From: an uncultured bacterium
GTDB lineage: Bacteria > Verrucomicrobiota > Verrucomicrobiia > Verrucomicrobiales > Akkermansiaceae
Length of the DNA: 64,000 nucleotides
NCBI GenBank assembly: GCA_945831585.1
Contig: CAMACY010000001.1
Location: 1 to 64,000 of the forward strand
Reading direction: 5' to 3'
Position 1 is the first letter of the stretch; the number at the start of each line of letters is the position of its first letter. A program made the translations under genes and the position numbers. The notes beneath the pieces are model-generated. The model saw only the letters and a program-made list of their open reading frames with translations. It ran no database searches and was not told the origin of the DNA. Positions 40,320-50,200 of the stretch are shown here, piece after piece.

Positions 40320-40973
40320 ATGCCCTTCGTTTTTGACCTGGACGGGACGCTGGTGGATTCGCTGCCCGGTATTGCCGAGGGGCTTAACCGTGCGCTGCGT
40401 TCGCTGGGGCTCGCGGAGCACTCTTGCGAGGCGGTGCGCGGCATGATTGGTCGCGGGGCAGCGAATCTCTGCGCGGCGGCGATCGGTTATGCCGATGCGG
40501 CCGAGGCGCCGGTCGAGCTTTTGGAGGCGGTGCACGGCGCGTTCCGCCGCGAGTATCCGCTGTGCTGGCAGGGGGGGACGCGCCCCTTTCCGGGGATTTC
40601 CGAGTTGCTGGGGGATTTGGCGGCGGCGGGGCATCGGCTGGCGGTGTTGTCGAACAAGCCGCATGAGGTGACGCTGCCGCTGGTGCGGGCGCTTTTCCCG
40701 GATGTGCCTTTTGACCCGATTGTGGGGCAGCGGGCGGGCGTGCCGCGCAAGCCGGATCCGACGGCGCTGTTGGGTATTATTCGTGGCTGGGGCTTGGAGC
40801 CGCAGGAGGTGACGTTGGTCGGGGATTCGCCTTTCGATGCGCAGACGGCGCGCCATGCGGGCTGCCGCTTGGTGCTGATGCGCTGGGGTTATGCGCGCCC
40901 GGAGGAGTTGTCGGCTTGGGGGGCGCCGCTGTGTGCGGATGCGGCGGAGTTGCGGGGGGTGTTGCTTTCCTGA
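40320..40973 (+). CDS. gph: HAD hydrolase, phosphoglycolate phosphatase-like
   Basis: [47 protein letters not shown]. Confidence 0.88.
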   Translation: MPFVFDLDGTLVDSLPGIAEGLNRALRSLGLAEHSCEAVRGMIGRGAANLCAAAIGYADAAEAPVELLEAVHGAFRREYPLCWQGGTRPFPGISELLGDLAAAGHRLAVLSNKPHEVTLPLVRALFPDVPFDPIVGQRAGVPRKPDPTALLGIIRGWGLEPQEVTLVGDSPFDAQTARHAGCRLVLMRWGYARPEELSAWGAPLCADAAELRGVLLS

Positions 40974-40984
40974 GGGCTGTTGCG

Positions 40985-41425
40985 ATGGATTTCCGTGTGG
41001 TGGCTGCGGCGCGTCCGTCCCTTGCATACGCTCGGGAGGGAGTGGCGTTTTTTGAGCAGCGCTTGCGCCCGCTGGGCAGGGTGGAGTTGCGTTATGTGCG
41101 GGATGGTTCGGCGGCGGAGGTGTCGGCGCGTTTGTTGGCGGCGTCGGAGGGTTGTTTGCGTGTGGCGCTGGATGAGCGTGGGGAGAATTGGAGCACGCGT
41201 GAGTTCGAGGCGCATGTGCGCCGCTGGCAGTTGCAGTCGGTGAAGCATGTGGCGTTTTTGGTCGGGGCGGCGGATGGGCACAGTCCCGCGCTGCGCGCGG
41301 CAGCGGATTGTATCCTTTGTCTCGGTCGCCAGACGATGCAGCATGAGTTGGCTCTTGTGGTGCTCTTGGAGCAGTTGTACCGCGTCCACACGCTGCTGGC
41401 CAACAGCCCCTACCACCGCGACTAA
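40985..41425 (+). CDS. rlmH: 23S rRNA (pseudouridine1915-N3)-methyltransferase
   Basis: [53 protein letters not shown]. Confidence 0.85.
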   Translation: MDFRVVAAARPSLAYAREGVAFFEQRLRPLGRVELRYVRDGSAAEVSARLLAASEGCLRVALDERGENWSTREFEAHVRRWQLQSVKHVAFLVGAADGHSPALRAAADCILCLGRQTMQHELALVVLLEQLYRVHTLLANSPYHRD

Positions 41426-41455
41426 TTTTTTTAGTCTTACAATGTTAATGCTGAT

Positions 41456-41675
41456 GCGTAAAGGCGTGCTATCGTCTGTTTAGCTGCCACGGCGGCGCGT
41501 AAAGGCGTGCTACCGTCTGTTTAGCTGCCACGGTCGCATGTAAAGGCGGGCTACCGTCTGTTTTTCCGCTACGGCGGCGCGTAAAGGCGGGCTACCGTCT
41601 GTTTGGCTGCCACGGTCGCACGTCAAGGCGGGCTATCGCCTTTTTTGTGCCGCTGCGGCGCGTCAATGTGTACCA
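41456..41675. repeat. 41-bp head-to-tail tandem repeat, 5 to 6 degenerate copies
   Basis: Consensus GCGTAAAGGCGGGCTACCGTCTGTTTAGCTGCCACGGYCGC; unit phase points at 41459, 41500, 41541, 41582, 41623, 41663. Confidence 0.9.
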
Positions 41676-41706
41676 CTGCCTATTCTCTTGCCACTGCGGC
41701 GCGGCT

Positions 41707-43137
41707 TTACTCGGCGCTGAGCCGCAGCACGGGGAGACCCTCCACGGCGTCGTGCCAGGCTTGGGTGGGGATGGTGTAGAGCAGCCAGGCGCGCGGCTCT
41801 CCCTCGGCGGTCTCGGGTTCTTCTTCCACGCGCTCGACGCTGACCTCGCAGTCGGGTTGCCCGAGGATGTCGGGCATCACGGTGTCGATTTCCGCTGCGG
41901 GCAGCCAAAGCTCCAGCGCATCGCCCTCCGGCACGTCGCGCGGCAGGTACACGAAGAGCTCATCCCACACCGCCACGAGGTACATCCCCGCGGGCATGTC
42001 CACTTCCTCGACGGGGTGGGCGCCGTAGACGGCGGCGCCGTTCACCTGCATCCAGTTGCCGAGGCGGCGAAATACGTCCGCCACACCCTCGGGCACGGAG
42101 CCGTCGCCGCGCGGGTTGATGTTGAGCAACAGATTGCCCCCCTTGCCCACGCATTCTTCCAGCGCGGCAATCACCTCGGCGGGGCTCTTGAGGGTGACGT
42201 CGAAGCGGTTGTAGCCCCAGTTGCGCCCCACGGTCATGCAGCTTTCCCAGTCCGCATCCTGCAAGTCCTCGCTCGGGATGCGCTGCTCGGGGGTCAGGAA
42301 GTCGCCGTAGTCACCCTGCGCGGCGGCGGCATCTCCCCCGGCCTGCAAGGCGTGGTAGGCAAACAGGCGGTTGTTCATCACGAGCTCCGGCTGCTTCTCT
42401 CGGCAGAGCCGCACCAGCCCCTCGGCATCCCAGGCGGGTCCCTGCATCTCCCCCGACGAGTAGTCCCACCACAGGATATCCACCTGGCCATAGTGCGTCA
42501 GCAGCTCATCCACCTGGCGGCGCAGGTAGCGGCGGTATTTCTCTTGGTTGCGGGGGATGCCCGCTGCCTCCAGCCATTTTTTTTGCCCGGCGGGGTAGGG
42601 TAAATCACCGGGGATGCTGTAGTCGTAGTCCGGCTGGTGCCAGTCGATGACGCTGTGGTAGAAGCCCACGCGCAACCCGTTGGCGCGGCAGGCATCGGCA
42701 AACTCGCGCACCACATCGCGCCCCGTGAGCTTCTGCGCGTTGAACTCCGTGGTCTCCGTCGCAAACAGGGCAAAGCCATCGTGGTGCTTGGTGGTCAGCA
42801 CGGCGTAGCGGCAGCCCGCCGCCGCCGCCAGTCGTGCCCACTGCTCGGCGCAGCCCTCCGCAGGCTGAAAGAGGGGGGCGGCTCCCTGCGCGTACTGCTC
42901 CGAGTCCATCTGCAGGTTGTTCTGCGCCCATTCCGCACCGCAGGCTTTGTCGCCGAAGAGCCCGCCGAGCCCGGAGTAGAGCCCGTAGTGGATGAACATG
43001 CCCAGATGCGCCTCGCGCCACCAGGTCATGGGATCCGGGTTCTCCTGCGGCGCGGCCTGCGCGAAATCCGCCTCCGTCAGCGCGGCGGACAGCAGCTCGC
43101 AGCCCAACAGCATGGCTGTCAACACTCGGCGTATCAT
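41707..43137 (-). CDS. GH29 alpha-L-fucosidase, secreted
   Basis: MTWWREAHLGMFIHYGLYS; YAVLTTKHHDGFALF; VGFYHSVIDWHQPDY; VDILWWDYSSGE. Confidence 0.9.
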   Translation of the reverse strand: MIRRVLTAMLLGCELLSAALTEADFAQAAPQENPDPMTWWREAHLGMFIHYGLYSGLGGLFGDKACGAEWAQNNLQMDSEQYAQGAAPLFQPAEGCAEQWARLAAAAGCRYAVLTTKHHDGFALFATETTEFNAQKLTGRDVVREFADACRANGLRVGFYHSVIDWHQPDYDYSIPGDLPYPAGQKKWLEAAGIPRNQEKYRRYLRRQVDELLTHYGQVDILWWDYSSGEMQGPAWDAEGLVRLCREKQPELVMNNRLFAYHALQAGGDAAAAQGDYGDFLTPEQRIPSEDLQDADWESCMTVGRNWGYNRFDVTLKSPAEVIAALEECVGKGGNLLLNINPRGDGSVPEGVADVFRRLGNWMQVNGAAVYGAHPVEEVDMPAGMYLVAVWDELFVYLPRDVPEGDALELWLPAAEIDTVMPDILGQPDCEVSVERVEEEPETAEGEPRAWLLYTIPTQAWHDAVEGLPVLRLSAE

Positions 43138-43143
43138 GCAAGC

Positions 43144-43172
43144 ATCCTAGCAAAAGCTCCGCGTCCTGACAA
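43144..43172 (-). promoter_or_regulatory. Putative leaderless promoter of fucosidase gene
   Basis: Minus strand TTGTCA-N17-TAGGAT-N6-ATG. Confidence 0.6.
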
Positions 43173-43185
43173 GCTCGGATTTTCC

Positions 43186-46100
43186 TCAGCCCCGGCGGCG
43201 GCGGCGCAGCGCCAGGACGGCCAGCGCCGCGAGGCTCAGGCTCGCCGTGGCGGGCTCCGGCACGGACAAGCCCGTCATCTTCAGCGAATTCCCCGTCCAC
43301 ACCAAGCGCGATTCCTCCTGCACCCAATCGCCTGTGAAGTAATCACGCGCTGCCCATTCCCTTACCTCGGAGGTGTAGCTCACCCCGCCGAGCACCAACG
43401 CCGATACATCCGTGAACAGCGTCAGCTCGTCCAGCTCTCGCAGCGCGGACGACACCCCCGTCAGGACAACGTTCACGGCGCTCTCGCTCAGCGTCAGGGT
43501 ATGCCCCGACAGCGACACGGCACTGTCCGTGAGCGACACCGTCACTGCTGTCGCTTCTGCCAGCGACAGGGCGGCATCCACCACCGCAGGGGTGTATTCC
43601 TCCAGCGTGTCCGACACAACGCTGTAGGCTCCCTGCACCACCACAGAGCCTGCCTCCAGATGCGCGCCCGAAGCCAGGGTCAAATCGCCCACGCTCAGAG
43701 CGCTCGTCGCGAAGCTCAGCGTGCCGGCCTCCACGGCGACCGAGCCGTCAAAGGCGCTCATGTCGCCCGTGAAGCGCTGCGTGCCGCTGCCCATCTTGTA
43801 CAGATCCACGCCATTCAGCACCGCGCCCGCAAAGGAGTGCGTATCCGCCGTATCAATGCTCAGCTCATGCCGGTACTCATCATTCGTCACGCAGGCTTTC
43901 CAGGTCCGGCTCGTATTGCCACCCGAATCGTAGGCTCCGTTGTACACATAGGTGGCGGCCGCGTCCGAATCCAAGCCCGCCACACTCACATCGCCGCGCA
44001 GACCGAGACCGGCCTTGCGGTGCTCGCCGAGGCTCAGCTCCATCGACACCGTGCCCAGCTCCCCGTTCGCCAGCTCCAGCGCCTGCACCCCGAAATAGCC
44101 GGAGGTGGAAGATGTGGAGCCCACCGCAGCCATCCGCACATCGCCCCTAAAAGCCGACGCATCCGTCACCTCGACCACGGAAGCCATCAAGTATGAATCG
44201 TTCTCAACACGCAAGGTTCCGGCACCGCTGAGCTGCGCAATCGTCGTCCGCATCGAACGCCCGATGTAACCCTGAACATGGCTCACGCCCAGCGTACTCT
44301 CGCCCGAAACGCTCAGCTCTCCGATATGCTGCAATCCATCCACGGGATTCCCAGACGGCCAATACGCGCCGTCCGACCAATTGTATATCGTCTGATAATG
44401 ACCACCGGCCAATTCCAGCTTCTCCACCGACAAGGTGACCCTGTTGTTCTTATCAGCCCCCAGTCTGGGGTTGGTATACACCGTCAGGCTGCCGCCCGAC
44501 ACCAGCACATCGTTCGCAAAAGCGCTGCTCAGCGCCGTGCGCTCTGCGCTGCCGATGGTCGCCGTGCCCAGTACCTCCAGCCGATTGCCGCCCAGCACGT
44601 CATTCTGCCCGGCAAAGCTCAGGTTTGCGCCCTCCGCCACGCGCACCGTGCCCGAGCCCGTCAGCGCCTGCGTCAGCGAGCCCGAGCCCTCCAGCACCAG
44701 CGTCCCTTGCACAGCGAACTGAGCGCTGTGCGCCCCCGCCACCTGCACCGAGGCCTGTGTCTCTGCCCCCACCGTCAACGTTCCTGTGAACGCCGCGCTG
44801 TCGGACAGGCGGAAATCCGCTCCCCCGAGCAACGCCACCTGCCCCGCACCCTCCAGATGCGCCAACTCCGCCGCCTGCGTCGCGGTGAGCCGCAGCGTGT
44901 GCCCCGCCCCCACCGTCAGCGTACCGCCCAAGCTGCCCACACTCGCCACCTCCACGGTGAGCGCCCCTTCCCCGCTCAGCTGCAGCGCGGAATCTTCTCC
45001 CATGAACAGCGCGCTCCACTGCTGACTCGCCCCACTCAGCGACAAGGTCGCCCCCGTTCCCAGCTCCACCGCGCAGGAGGAGCCGAAGGACACAGAGCTC
45101 GCCAGCGAGCTCCCCGCCGCCAGCGTCAGATGCTCAAACGCCGCATCCGACCCCGAAAATGCCTCATACCCTGCCACCGTCACCCAGCCCATCGACACCG
45201 TGCCCGACAACGCCAACGCCGCCGGAGCCTCCGCCGTACCGCCCTCCAGGCGCACCGAGGAACCCGCTGCCAAATCGCGGCTCTCCGTGCCATGGCTGAG
45301 CTGCGAGCCCGTTTCGGTCGCCGTCCAGGTGCCGCCGCCTGTCCAGGTCGGCGTTGCCTGATACACCAGCGTGATGGTCTCGCCGCTCAGCGTCAGGGTG
45401 CCGCTGTAGCTGTGCAGGGCACTGAACAATGCATCGTCGGCTCCGCGGAAGAGCACATAGCTGCTGCCGTCCGTGCCGTTGAGAGCCTCCAGACCCACGC
45501 CCCCCGACAGGTTCAGCGTTCCCGTGCTCAGCGTCAGGCACACATCCGCATTCCCCACCCCGGTCAAATCAAAGCGGAACAGAGAGCCCGCCGCCAGTGT
45601 CAGCTCCGTCGCCGACAACGTATTGCCGCTGCCGCTCACGCTGATGACGCCGGCGCTTGTCATGCTATCTGTTGCCCTCAATACGGCTCCGTCGCACAGC
45701 CCCAGCACCGCGCCCATCGCCAGCTGCACCTCACCGAACTCCACGCGAACGCCCTCCGCGCTCAGTGTACCGCCCTGCACATCCAGCGCCCCGCCGGTGG
45801 TTGCCAGCTGCAGATGCGCCGTCCCCGCACCCGCCTTCGTGAGCGTCCCCGCCACCGTCAAGCCTTCGCTCCCCGTCTTCGGTGTCAAGGTGTACTCCAG
45901 CGTGCTGTTCTCCACCCGCATGTTCGGCACCGAGACATCCGCCGCCAGCGTCACCTCCCCCGAGCTCGCCGCATCCGTGAAGGCCACATCGCGCCCCGCC
46001 TCATACCACGAGGCATACACCGTTCCCCCGGCCTCCACGCCCCAGCCCGTGCCGGAGGGCAATACATCCACCGTCGCCGCGCCCGCATCAGCGGGGTTCC

Positions 46101-47100
46101 ACTCGGTCTTCTCCCCCGTCCACTGCAGCGCCTTCGTATCGTACTGCCGCCGCGCCTCGACCAGCGCCTCCGGGGTGTTCATATACTCCACCACGTCAAT
46201 GTACCAATCGCTCGCCGAGGCATAGGTCCACGCCGTCGTGAGCTCCTTATCCGTGTAGAGCATCAGTTTCCCGTCCTTCTCGCCCACAAAAAGCTCAAAA
46301 ATCTCGTATTGTTCATCATCCGAGTTAGTCACGTACAGCGATGTCAGCATCCCATTCTCATCCTCCTCGTAGCCGTACAGGGTCAGCGCATGCCCGCCCG
46401 GAGCTGCCGAGATGCCCAATTCCACCAGGGTTCCCTGCCTCGAGAGCGCCCCCCGCACCGACTCCGAAAACTGCATCAGCGTGACCGCCCCGTTCTCCCA
46501 ATAAGTTTGGTGAAAGGCGTCAACTCCGGCAAACCAATCCCGATAAAAGCCCCCTGTATTCGTTTCAAACAAATTCTCCTTCAGCGCGTTCCCGCGAAAA
46601 TACCAATCAAAGGCAAACGCACCGTTCCCCCCCTCATTCGCCGTGTGGTCGTAAAAATACTTGCCCACGTTCAGGGAGAGCGTCCCGCCAAGTCCCGAGA
46701 CATGCTGCTTATCATAGGCATAGCCGTAGGGGGTGCCCGGCGTTGACGAGAAGATACCGTAGTAGGTCTGCCAATACTGGATGCAGTTGCTCGCCACCTG
46801 ATACCAGCAGGTATTCGCATCGTTCTGCAAATGTTGCGTGATGGCGCTCGTTGTTTCCCCATCCTGCAGATAGGACTTCCACTCCCCCATGAACGAAGCT
46901 CCCTGAGACTGATACTGAGTCCGGAAGTACTGACTCATGTCTGAAGAGTTGTCCCGGAAGTAATAGCCCTTTCCGCTGTCGAAAAAGCGTTCCGAGGACG
47001 CGACATTGTTCACATCAACACCTTCCACGATCACCGCATCTGCCGAAGCGGCAGCGAGTAGCGACAACAACACAAGGAGAGAGCGAGAGGAAATTTTCAT
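43186..47100 (-). CDS. Large PEP-CTERM surface protein with N-terminal IdeS/Mac-like (C66) cysteine protease domain
   Basis: Signal peptide; NDANTCWYQVASNCIQYW and GGHALTLYGYEEDENGMLTSLYVTNSDDE; repetitive passenger; VPEPATASLSLAALAVLALRRRRRG C-terminus. Confidence 0.8.
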   Translation of the reverse strand: MKISSRSLLVLLSLLAAASADAVIVEGVDVNNVASSERFFDSGKGYYFRDNSSDMSQYFRTQYQSQGASFMGEWKSYLQDGETTSAITQHLQNDANTCWYQVASNCIQYWQTYYGIFSSTPGTPYGYAYDKQHVSGLGGTLSLNVGKYFYDHTANEGGNGAFAFDWYFRGNALKENLFETNTGGFYRDWFAGVDAFHQTYWENGAVTLMQFSESVRGALSRQGTLVELGISAAPGGHALTLYGYEEDENGMLTSLYVTNSDDEQYEIFELFVGEKDGKLMLYTDKELTTAWTYASASDWYIDVVEYMNTPEALVEARRQYDTKALQWTGEKTEWNPADAGAATVDVLPSGTGWGVEAGGTVYASWYEAGRDVAFTDAASSGEVTLAADVSVPNMRVENSTLEYTLTPKTGSEGLTVAGTLTKAGAGTAHLQLATTGGALDVQGGTLSAEGVRVEFGEVQLAMGAVLGLCDGAVLRATDSMTSAGVISVSGSGNTLSATELTLAAGSLFRFDLTGVGNADVCLTLSTGTLNLSGGVGLEALNGTDGSSYVLFRGADDALFSALHSYSGTLTLSGETITLVYQATPTWTGGGTWTATETGSQLSHGTESRDLAAGSSVRLEGGTAEAPAALALSGTVSMGWVTVAGYEAFSGSDAAFEHLTLAAGSSLASSVSFGSSCAVELGTGATLSLSGASQQWSALFMGEDSALQLSGEGALTVEVASVGSLGGTLTVGAGHTLRLTATQAAELAHLEGAGQVALLGGADFRLSDSAAFTGTLTVGAETQASVQVAGAHSAQFAVQGTLVLEGSGSLTQALTGSGTVRVAEGANLSFAGQNDVLGGNRLEVLGTATIGSAERTALSSAFANDVLVSGGSLTVYTNPRLGADKNNRVTLSVEKLELAGGHYQTIYNWSDGAYWPSGNPVDGLQHIGELSVSGESTLGVSHVQGYIGRSMRTTIAQLSGAGTLRVENDSYLMASVVEVTDASAFRGDVRMAAVGSTSSTSGYFGVQALELANGELGTVSMELSLGEHRKAGLGLRGDVSVAGLDSDAAATYVYNGAYDSGGNTSRTWKACVTNDEYRHELSIDTADTHSFAGAVLNGVDLYKMGSGTQRFTGDMSAFDGSVAVEAGTLSFATSALSVGDLTLASGAHLEAGSVVVQGAYSVVSDTLEEYTPAVVDAALSLAEATAVTVSLTDSAVSLSGHTLTLSESAVNVVLTGVSSALRELDELTLFTDVSALVLGGVSYTSEVREWAARDYFTGDWVQEESRLVWTGNSLKMTGLSVPEPATASLSLAALAVLALRRRRRG

Positions 47101-47122
47101 AGCAAGGGAATCTGCACTCTCT

Positions 47123-47151
47123 ATGCTAACAGGATCTTCCCCAAGATTCAA
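47123..47151 (-). promoter_or_regulatory. Putative promoter of IdeS-like gene with palindromic spacer
   Basis: Minus strand TTGAAT-N17-TAGCAT; spacer contains ATCTT-GGGG-AAGAT. Confidence 0.5.
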
Positions 47152-47240
47152 TCAAATTCCACCGTCCCGCTGCACACGTGTCCCCAAAATTTCCGGGCCG
47201 GGTAGACGAATAGTCCGGAACTTACGACAGGCAGAACGAC

Positions 47241-47276
47241 AAAAAGCGGTCGGGATACCGCAGGCATCCCGACCGC
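47241..47276 (-). terminator. Terminator of giant autotransporter gene
   Basis: gcggtcgggat...atcccgaccgc, minus-strand TTTTT tail. Confidence 0.8.
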
Positions 47277-47299
47277 GCCAAGCTCCGGAGCTAAAGAGC

Positions 47300-50200
47300 T
47301 CAGAAATTCACGCGATAACCGAGCGTGGCGTTCACATTCGTGTAGTCCGCGCGCAGCTCCACCGAGGCATCGGCAAAGAGGTTGCCGCCCTCGTCGCCCA
47401 CGGGCACCGTCAGCCCTGCGCCGAGCTCGCAGCCAATGGCGCCGCTCTCCGCGCTCTTCACGCTGTGCGTCGGCAGCTCCGTGCCCGCCAGGGCAACCTT
47501 TGTTTCGCCCTCGCGGTCGCCCGCGTCTGCCTTGAGCAGCGCGCGCATCTCCAGGATGGACGAGCGGTTGTACACGCTCTCGCCCACCACAGCCTGCAAG
47601 CGCGCACCCAGCCCGAAGCTCACGCGCGTCAGCTCCGTGTCGTCCACTTGCAGCGCCACCGTGCTGCCGCTCTCCGTGTAGCCCTTGAGCGTGCTGTGCG
47701 TCACCGCCACGTTGAAGACGGGTTGCAGGCAGGTGGTCGCCTCCTCGTCCAGCGCGAACACATAGCCCACCTCGTAGAGCGCGCCCAGCATGCTGCCGTC
47801 CGAATCGCCCTCGACCTTGGCGCCGTTGACCGTGCGCTCCAGGCTCGTGTCTGCCAAACCGGCGGTCGCCACGAAGGTGTGCGTCCAGCGGTGCTTGGCA
47901 TAGCGAGCAAAGGCCGTCAGGTAGTAGGTGTTCAGGTCGCCCGTGGCGTGGTCGGCTCCCTTGGAGTCGAAGTTGCCGTAGAGCGCGCTGAAGGCCAGGC
48001 CGCAGGTGAAGCTCGGCGTGCAGTCCACGTCGAAGCCCACGGTGCCGCCCCAGCTGCTGAGCTTGTAGCCCGGCATGCTGCCGTCGCTGTTGAGCTCGCG
48101 GTAGTCGCCCTCGGCGTTGAGCCAGGCGTTGAAGTAGGGCATGTCCTCGTTGACCACGCACTGGTTGACACCCATGGTGGTGGTGCGGTTGCGGATGGAC
48201 TCCAGGCGGCTCTCCACCGTACCGGCCAGCGCCGCGCCCATGGCCGCAGCGGAAGCGCCGGAGAAGGCTTCGCTCAGGCGGGCGGCGGCGGCGCTGTCAC
48301 CCGTTGCCACGCAGGCATCGAGCGCGTCGAGCAGCTTGGCCAGGTCGCTGTCGGGGGCGGTGGCCTGCGCCTGCGGGTTGCCGTAGAGCAGCACCTCGTC
48401 GGCCATGGCGATGCCCGTGGCACCGTTGCCGCTGCCTGCGAGCTTGTCGCTGTAGTAGGAGCGGTTGCGCTCGGCCGTCAGCACGCCGTCGTTATCGACG
48501 GTCGCGTTGCCGAAGTATTTACCGAGCGTGCCGAGCAGTTGTGTCGTTACATTCGTAGCGGTGCTGTCGTCCCCACCCAGCTTGATGGTCAGCTTGTCAT
48601 CCGGGGAGAGGTCCAGCGTCGAAGCCTCGGTGTCGAGCACCACTTTCGTGCCGTGGAGCGCCAGCTTGTTGCCGCTTACCAGCGTGATGGTCTCGCCGTT
48701 CGTGATTTGATTGATTTGATCTCGATCCAACGGCAACGTGGCTGCCAGCACGCCGCCATTCATAGACGAAGCACCGTCCAGCGTCAGCGTGCCCTCACCC
48801 AGGGAGACGATGGTCTTGTTGCCCGTGTGCATCGTCAGCTTGAGACCCTCGGCGCGCAGGGTGCCCGTGTAAGCATCCTCGGTGGTGATGGTGATGACAT
48901 CCGTGGTATCGCCCTTGAGCGCCAGGGAGCCGCTGCCGCTCACCCCGTTAAGCGTGAGCCGCGTCAGTTCCGCCCCGGAGGCATCCTGCCCGCTGAGGTC
49001 AATCTCCTGCGTGCCGTTGACGTCCACATGCCGCACATTGTCGAGGATGTTCTCGCTCACCAGCTTGCCGCCATCCGTCACGACGAGTCCGGCGCGCGTG
49101 GTCGCGTTGCCGATGGTCCAGGTGGACTCCCGCTCCGTCTGCTGCCGCAGAATCAGGTTGCGCTCCTCCGCAGGCGCTGCATTGCGCAGCGCAAAGGTGG
49201 TGGCTCCGCCGGAGACAATCTCCGCCAGACGCCCGCTCTTGAGGATCTCCTGCATCTGAGTCTCGTCCAGTTGCAGCTCGGCGGCCAGATCCGCCACATT
49301 CACCAGCGCATAGCGCTGAGTGTCCTCGACATCGGCAGCGGCGAGCACCGCTGTCAGCAACTCATTGCTCAGCGAGAGCGTGATGTCAGCGCCCGGCGTC
49401 AGACTCGCCAGCTTGCCGCCCTGCACCAGCGCACCCTGCGCCGAATCCAGCTTCGTGATGGTGATGCTGTCCGTCTTGAGTGTGGCGTTATCTCCCAAGG
49501 CGATGGAGCCGCCCTGCGCGATGCTCAGGCTGCCCTCGTTGCTGAGGTCGCCGTCCACGCTCAAGTTGCCGCCCTGCGCGATGCTCAGGCTGCCCTCGTT
49601 GCTGAGGTTGCCCTGTACGCTCAGGCTGCCGCCGTCGCCGATGCTCAGGCTGCCGCCGTCGCCGATGCTGCCGCCCTGTTCCACCTGCGTCGCATTCTCG
49701 ATGCTCAGACCACTGCCTGCAATGACGGTCAGCGAGCCCGAAGCGTCGATGCTATCGCCCGTGAACTCATAGTTCTCATTGTCGGAGGGGCGTCCGCTGA
49801 TGGTGATATTCTTGACGCTCACATCACCGTCCACGGCCACGGTGCCCGAGCCGTCGCCGGCGAAGATGACATCCGTGTTCTCGTCCGTCGTCGTGTCATC
49901 CCAAGTGTTGCCGTTGTCAAACTCATCGCCGGTTTTGCCGCCCCAGACCTTGCCGTAGAGGGTGCTGCCCGTCAGGACGAGTTGCGTGCCGTTCGCTTGC
50001 CACTCCAGCGTGTAGAGGTAGAGGTTGTCCTTGCCGCCGCGCAGCTCGAAGCCCGTGTCCGTCGCCGTGCCGCCCGCCAGGGTGACGAGGTCGGAGGCGG
50101 TGCCGAGCGTCATCAGGGTCCAGTTGGCAATGCTGCCCGCATCTCCGGCCAGCGCGTTGTTGATGTCCAGGGCCAGCGCCGTGCCGCCCACCGAGCCCAC

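Noticed and set aside
41420-41436. gactaattttttttagtc mini-hairpin at the rlmH stop codon
   Set aside because: Very short AT stem; too weak to call as a terminator without data.
41456-41675. Possible CRISPR array
   Set aside because: Repeats are contiguous and degenerate with no unique spacers and no cas genes nearby.
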